DNA from: Ophiura sarsii
Lineage: Eukaryota; Echinodermata; Ophiuroidea; Amphilepidida; Ophiuridae
DNA length: 64,000 nucleotides
Reading direction: 5' to 3'
Assembly (NCBI GenBank): GCA_035610835.1
Contig: CM069459.1
Coordinates: 54,479,316 to 54,543,315, forward strand
Made by a program: the position numbers and the translations under genes
The notes under the pieces: model-generated
What the model was told of the DNA's origin: nothing
Databases searched by the model: none
What the model saw: the letters and a program-made list of their open reading frames with translations, nothing else
Shown here: positions 59,569 through 64,000 of the stretch, in pieces
Numbering within the stretch: the stretch's first letter is position 1
Layout of the letters: the number at the start of each line of letters is the position of its first letter

Positions 59569-59717
59569 TGCGTTGGATTTGTTTCTGCTACATTTGTCAC
59601 GGGGTCTGGCCCCAGTACCAGCATAGCTAGTGGATGCTGCGTTAACCTCAGCAACTGCCCCTGTGTCACGGTGGTCAGCATTTCTAGAAGCTCCCACTGG
59701 GTCAGCAGCTTTGCTCT
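59569..59717 (-). CDS. Candidate internal exon of a minus-strand gene
   Basis: 149 bp between an acceptor (CAATGCAG before AGAGC) and the donor GTAAGT at 59568-59563. It encodes ESKAADPVGASRNADHRDTG, then AVAEVNAASTSYAGTGARPR and DKCSRNKSNA, a small-residue-rich, probably unstructured segment. It begins in phase 1, which exactly accepts the phase-1 end of the exon at 60368-60419 (CAA-G|AG-AGC). Function not recognised; a linker or cytoplasmic tail is possible. Confidence 0.5.
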
Positions 59718-60105
59718 CTGCATTGGGTGAAATGTTTGGAATTATTTTTAAAATTTCGAAATTCGAGGCAATTCTTCCGTTACAGTTACAGTTAATGCAA
59801 TGAATCGACACGCTTCCTCTTTTAAACAATATTTACCCAATATTATGTTTTCATGTAAAATTCATTATGCGCTTCGCATTATTGATTGAGAAGTGTTGCC
59901 AGGCACGCTTTTGGTTTATGGTACATGTACTTCCAAAGAGAACGAACAATTTAAAAGCACAATAGTGAAACATTTCCGATATCAACTTTCCTTTAGTAAT
60001 ATTTAAATTTAATCTACCCAGATCTGGTGCCTTAGTTAGTTAGTGTACCAATCCATAACAGAGCTTTCTTAACTCATTTTAACTGACAGTATGTATACAT
60101 AGCCT

Positions 60106-60319
60106 ACTCTCTTAAATCAAAAGATTGAAAAGTCAATCTTAACTTAAAGATTGTGCTAAGGGAATGATCTTAATAGATTAAAAATGTTCAATCTAATAGA
60201 GCGAAATTTCAGTTCGATATATTGAAACCATCTATAGATTGAATATTTTTAATCTTTTAGGGTCCTTCCCTCAGCACAATCTTTAATATTGACTTTTCAA
60301 TCTTTTGATTTAAGCGAGT
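60106..60319. mobile_element. Fold-back MITE, 214 bp, within a presumed intron
   Basis: The left arm ACTCTCTTAAATCAAAAGAT and onward is mirrored by the right arm ending ATCTTTTGATTTAAGCGAGT. Pairing is near-continuous for roughly 60 bp (through GATTGTGCTAAGGGA and TCCCTCAGCACAATC). It lies between the two candidate minus-strand exons. Confidence 0.75.
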
Positions 60320-60367
60320 GTGCAATGCGTATCATTTGTATAATTGTGTGCAATATTGATGGCGTAC

Positions 60368-60419
60368 CTTGGTCACATGTTGAACCTGTGATCTGTTTTG
60401 ATATAGTTCCGGAATTATT
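60368..60419 (-). CDS. Candidate 52-bp exon of a minus-strand gene
   Basis: A very good acceptor (TTTTTTTCCCCCAG) lies immediately upstream and the donor GTACGC downstream. It encodes NNSGTISKQITGSTCDQ plus one base and joins in phase to the exon at 59569-59717. Upstream exons are not visible; a LINE occupies the next 3 kb on the same strand. Gene identity unknown. Confidence 0.5.
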
Positions 60420-60719
60420 CTGGGGGAAAAAAATATTATAAAATAATTGAAATACAAGGAAGAAAATCCACACAATCAGGAACAACATTTATAGTTGTTA
60501 TTTTTTGCCAGTAAAATCAGTATTGAATGTACTATTTTGACCCCAAGAAACCAAGTAGAATATCGTGCAACCAACTACAGGGCTAGTCAAAAAAATGTAT
60601 AAACATTGTTCGCAAAATAGTAATTACCATGTTCAGCAATCTTTAATAATAATATTTGTTTCTATCCATTTTAGAGCTTCCGTTTTCAAATTATGGCAAA
60701 TATACTCAGGCATGTCAAG

Positions 60720-63700
60720 TTTTTTTTCTTCTCTTTCACAGAACCATTATGTTCTGTCGTTTATTAAATCATATTCATATACTTCAATTCAGAATCTTTC
60801 AAAATTATAACCACATTATATAAGTCATATATATTAATAAACACAAATATGTACCACATAGAATACACTGTTCTTATTCTTATTTCGCCACGTTCCCTAA
60901 TGCATTGAAAACAGAAGAATAAATACATGAACATTACAAATAAACACCATTCCACCTATCTCTCCATTTATCTACAGTATTATTTTTAACCGCAATAAAG
61001 TTCTCGGTATCTTTATAAGTCTTCATTATTCTAACAAAAACCATATAATTAGGTTTGCTATTGTCCCATTTGCAATTGTATATGTAATATTTCGCAAACA
61101 GTAAGATGAAATTATATTTTATTTTATCAATGTCCACAAAACCCAAAATTATATCTCTCGCATTAAGGTCAAAGGAATTTCGTAAGATACAATTTTGAAA
61201 CTCGTTCCAAAAGGTTGTTAATCTAGAGCAATTCCAAAAGACATGTTGAATGTCTTCTATTTCTAGATTACAGAAGGTGCATAGCTCAGAATTAACAATA
61301 CCCATTTTTTTCAGTAGTTTATTTACCGCCAAATATCTGTGAAGAATCTTGTACTGAAAATAACGAATCCTGGTAGACAATGTAGCGATCAGCGGAATTA
61401 AATACACATCTCGCCAATTCAAATCCCATTCATTGAAATGATCAGCCCATTTTAATTCACTGACAGGTGTTTTTATAATCCTCTGGGTACATTCCTTATG
61501 CACTAATTTACAGACTTGTTTAACATTCGTAATCTTTAGGACAAATTTCTCTTGAGAATTGGTATTATCTTCCAATTTAACAGTCTTGACAGCCCTTTTC
61601 CATTTTTGGGGAATAGCATCCACAAGAGAGAAATAGTCAAGAAAATTTATGTTCATATTGAATTTATGCTTAAATTGGGTCAAATTCAAAATGTCACCAT
61701 TGAACGACAGCATATCTTTAAAACACTTTAATCCTTTATCATACCAGTTCTTCCAAAATAACACTCTATTAGCGATTCTCACTCTAGAGTTATTCCACAA
61801 AATTTCATGATGATAATTCTGGTCATGATTAGTATAGACAACGTGAAACCAAGCAGTTATTACCTCGTATATGAACTTGTTCTTAATGTTCTTTAGACTA
61901 TTGTCACTAGGATTAAGGTTACAGTACCATATTAGATTACCCCCAAATGCAGCAAGTTCTTTTTTATAGAAGCATTTCCAATTACCTTTGTTCTTATCAT
62001 CTAATAACCTTTTGACCCAAGCAATCTTGAGCCCTTTGATCATGGATGGAATATGCATCATATTTAAACCACCATCATAATATCCAGCAATCACTGTTTT
62101 TCGGCTGACTTTATCTGGTTTATTCGACCAGATAAATTTGTATACTATAGTATCAAGGTTTTTCAGAAAAACATCGTTCGGGTTAGGTAGTACTGAGAGC
62201 AAATAAATCATTTGAGAAAGACCCAGTGACTTGATAATTGAAATTCTTCCAATTGGCGTCATATCTCTCATTGACCAAATTCCAAGAATGGTCTTGAGCT
62301 TCTCAATTTTTGGAACAAAATTCAACTCAAAAAGATTATCCAAGTTTGCATCAAAAATAATACCAAGTAATTTAACGTGACCGTTGCAAAATATCAGCCC
62401 AGTGTCAGTTATATCTGGAGGGTTGTCTCTGAACGAGCCTAGGGCAAGCAGTTCCGATTTATCTAAGTTAATTGCAAGACCAGAATACTTTTGAAACCTA
62501 TTGAGAATTTGAATTGATTTTCTCAAAGAGTTGACATCATTCAAATATAAAACAGTATCATCAGCATAAGCGCTGATGGTGATAATGTTATCATTAACCA
62601 TAATACCATTAATATCCTTATCATTTTTAATAAGTAAACTTAACACTTCACTACAAATAATGTACAACAAAGGACTGAGAGGGCATCCTTGACGGACACC
62701 GCACCCTAAATTGAAAAAGCTTGAAGAGTTACCATTATTTATAACACAAGATGAGATATCAGTGTATATAACCTTTACCCATTTGATTAAATCTGGTCCA
62801 AAATTAAAAAAAGTAAGTGTCTTCAAAATAAAGGACCACTCAATTTTGTCAAAAGCTTTACGAAAATCAATCAAGAACATGAGACCAGGTAGATCATTTT
62901 TGTTTAAATCGTCAATCATGTCTAACGCAAGACGAACATTTTCCCCAATGTATCTTCCAGGAAGAAAGCCAGTTTGATCACTGTGAATAATATCTGGTAA
63001 CACTATCTTTAAACGATTGGCAATACATTTCGTGAGGAGCTTGTAGTCCGTATTCAAAAGTGAGATGGGCCGCCAGTTTTTCAAAAAGGAAGGATCCTTA
63101 TCAGGTTTTGGAATGAGATTGATTATACCTCTTCTTTGATCTGCAGACAGCCTACCATTACGGAAAGAAAAATCGAAACTATCGATTAAATTTTTAATGA
63201 TATCATTAAAGAAAAATTTGTAAAATTCAGTTGGCAAACCATCAGAACCTGGGGTTTTGTTATTAGGCATCGTTCGCAAAGCACTACTACATTCTTTAAT
63301 AGAAAGTCTACCTTCACAACTCATTTGGGCTTCATTGTCAAGTTTAGTGGCATTAATGTCCACCAGCAAGTCGTTCAAGTTACAATCATCAGGTTCACAT
63401 GAAGTATAAAGCTGTTCATAAAAGTGCTTCTCTGCGTTAAGTATATCATCACTATCCGTGAGAACGTCACCATTCTCCAACATAAGTTTTTTAATAACCT
63501 TGCGCTTCTGATTTCTTTTCTCAAGATTGATGAAGTATTTTGAGTTCCTCTCACCAAATTCAATGTGGTTAGCCCTAGATCTTACAATACATCCCTTTGT
63601 TTTGACCTTATACAATGTTTCTAAATCAGCATTACGCTGTTTTATTTCATCAGACAAGTCATTAGTTGGGTTAATGGAATACCTCGATTCAAGATCATTA

Positions 63701-64000
63701 ATATTTTTAACCAACCGGCTCTCCTCCTTTTTCCTTGTTTTAGAGATATTAATGGAATATTCAATACTGATTGTTCTAATTTCACACTTCAAAAAATCCC
63801 ATAGCATATCAGGATTCATGTACTTGCAATTAGTATTGACCTCATGGATACATTTCTTGATCTTATTGACATATTCAATGTCATTCAGGAGGGATACATT
63901 GAATTTCCAAAAACCTCTTCCTCTACAATCGTTTGAGGATTCAATCTTAACGTCAATTGAAGAATGGTCGGTTTTAAAACCAGGCGAAATATTACATTGT
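60720..64000 (-). mobile_element. L1/Tx1-like LINE, 5' part beyond the window
   Basis: Minus-strand non-LTR retrotransposon. The long frame ends at 60934. The 3' UTR carries TTTAATAAAC near 60765 and ends in an A-rich stretch (GAAAAAAAAC, about 60720). The frame is open to the window edge, where GFKTDHSSI and a GRGFWKFNVSLL-type segment mark the end of an AP-type endonuclease domain. This is typical of L1/Tx1-clade ORF2. Confidence 0.93.
60934..64000 (-). CDS. LINE ORF2-type protein (endonuclease C-terminus, RT, zinc knuckle), partial
   Basis: Open from the window edge to a stop at 60934, about 1021 residues visible. Numbering from the Met at 63819, an internal Met since the frame continues upstream: TPGSDGLPTEFYKFF is the RT block-1 region, FLIDFRKAFDKIEW is RT motif A, GCPLSPLLY precedes the catalytic YADD at about 418-421 (62568-62557), and KLLGIIFD follows. 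The C-terminal CTFCNLEIEDIQHVFWNC is the cysteine-histidine knuckle of L1-type ORF2 proteins. It copies its RNA by target-primed reverse transcription in the nucleus. No stop or frameshift interrupts the visible part, so the copy may be young. The N-terminal endonuclease and ORF1 lie outside the window. Confidence 0.95.
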   Translation of the reverse strand, partial: QCNISPGFKTDHSSIDVKIESSNDCRGRGFWKFNVSLLNDIEYVNKIKKCIHEVNTNCKYMNPDMLWDFLKCEIRTISIEYSINISKTRKKEESRLVKNINDLESRYSINPTNDLSDEIKQRNADLETLYKVKTKGCIVRSRANHIEFGERNSKYFINLEKRNQKRKVIKKLMLENGDVLTDSDDILNAEKHFYEQLYTSCEPDDCNLNDLLVDINATKLDNEAQMSCEGRLSIKECSSALRTMPNNKTPGSDGLPTEFYKFFFNDIIKNLIDSFDFSFRNGRLSADQRRGIINLIPKPDKDPSFLKNWRPISLLNTDYKLLTKCIANRLKIVLPDIIHSDQTGFLPGRYIGENVRLALDMIDDLNKNDLPGLMFLIDFRKAFDKIEWSFILKTLTFFNFGPDLIKWVKVIYTDISSCVINNGNSSSFFNLGCGVRQGCPLSPLLYIICSEVLSLLIKNDKDINGIMVNDNIITISAYADDTVLYLNDVNSLRKSIQILNRFQKYSGLAINLDKSELLALGSFRDNPPDITDTGLIFCNGHVKLLGIIFDANLDNLFELNFVPKIEKLKTILGIWSMRDMTPIGRISIIKSLGLSQMIYLLSVLPNPNDVFLKNLDTIVYKFIWSNKPDKVSRKTVIAGYYDGGLNMMHIPSMIKGLKIAWVKRLLDDKNKGNWKCFYKKELAAFGGNLIWYCNLNPSDNSLKNIKNKFIYEVITAWFHVVYTNHDQNYHHEILWNNSRVRIANRVLFWKNWYDKGLKCFKDMLSFNGDILNLTQFKHKFNMNINFLDYFSLVDAIPQKWKRAVKTVKLEDNTNSQEKFVLKITNVKQVCKLVHKECTQRIIKTPVSELKWADHFNEWDLNWRDVYLIPLIATLSTRIRYFQYKILHRYLAVNKLLKKMGIVNSELCTFCNLEIEDIQHVFWNCSRLTTFWNEFQNCILRNSFDLNARDIILGFVDIDKIKYNFILLFAKYYIYNCKWDNSKPNYMVFVRIMKTYKDTENFIAVKNNTVDKWRDRWNGVYL

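Overview
The window looks like metazoan nuclear DNA, most likely from a marine invertebrate. The signs are AT-rich DNA with little coding content, GT-AG splice signals around short exons, an F5/8 type C (discoidin) exon, an intact Ty3/Gypsy element, an L1/Tx1-like LINE, many small terminal-inverted-repeat elements, long satellites and a 100-N assembly gap. Frequent AGGCCTA words would suit an echinoderm or hemichordate, but that placement is only an impression. Nothing here is bacterial or viral.

Layout. 1-23720: a head-to-tail array of about 2.49-kb units, nine complete and one truncated, running off the left edge. Each unit carries a tRNA-like sequence with A and B boxes, three 185-bp subrepeats, a CpG-rich 23-bp-period block, a short hairpin and, in all units but the second, a 269-bp insert with inverted ends. 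23721-32990: interspersed repeats, namely a 1.2-kb TA-flanked DNA transposon, a Harbinger-like MITE, a LINE relic and a fold-back MITE, with one discoidin exon on the minus strand. 32991-35677: an older, diverged copy of the array unit (about 1.1 units). 35678-43222: a GC-rich palindrome, a GATT microsatellite, several minisatellites, a LINE 3' end and tRNA-like relics, up to the gap at 43223-43322. 43323-45690: one candidate exon and two small fold-back elements. 45700-56089: a satellite of about 305-bp monomers with higher-order structure, split by a full-length Gypsy element (47747-52506) with apparently identical LTRs and a 5-bp target duplication. 56090-64000: a mariner-like element, candidate exons of at least one host gene on the minus strand, and a LINE with a long open ORF that leaves the right edge.

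Functionally the window is mostly mobile and tandem DNA. Confident protein-coding content is the Gypsy gag-pol, the LINE ORF2-type protein and the discoidin exon; the other exons are predictions from splice signals. The most unusual object is the tRNA-like-bearing array. Its architecture (central tandem repeats, hairpin, head-to-tail concatenation, a polymorphic insert at a palindrome) recalls non-autonomous Helitron/HINE-type elements, but I see no diagnostic ends and treat that as a hypothesis.
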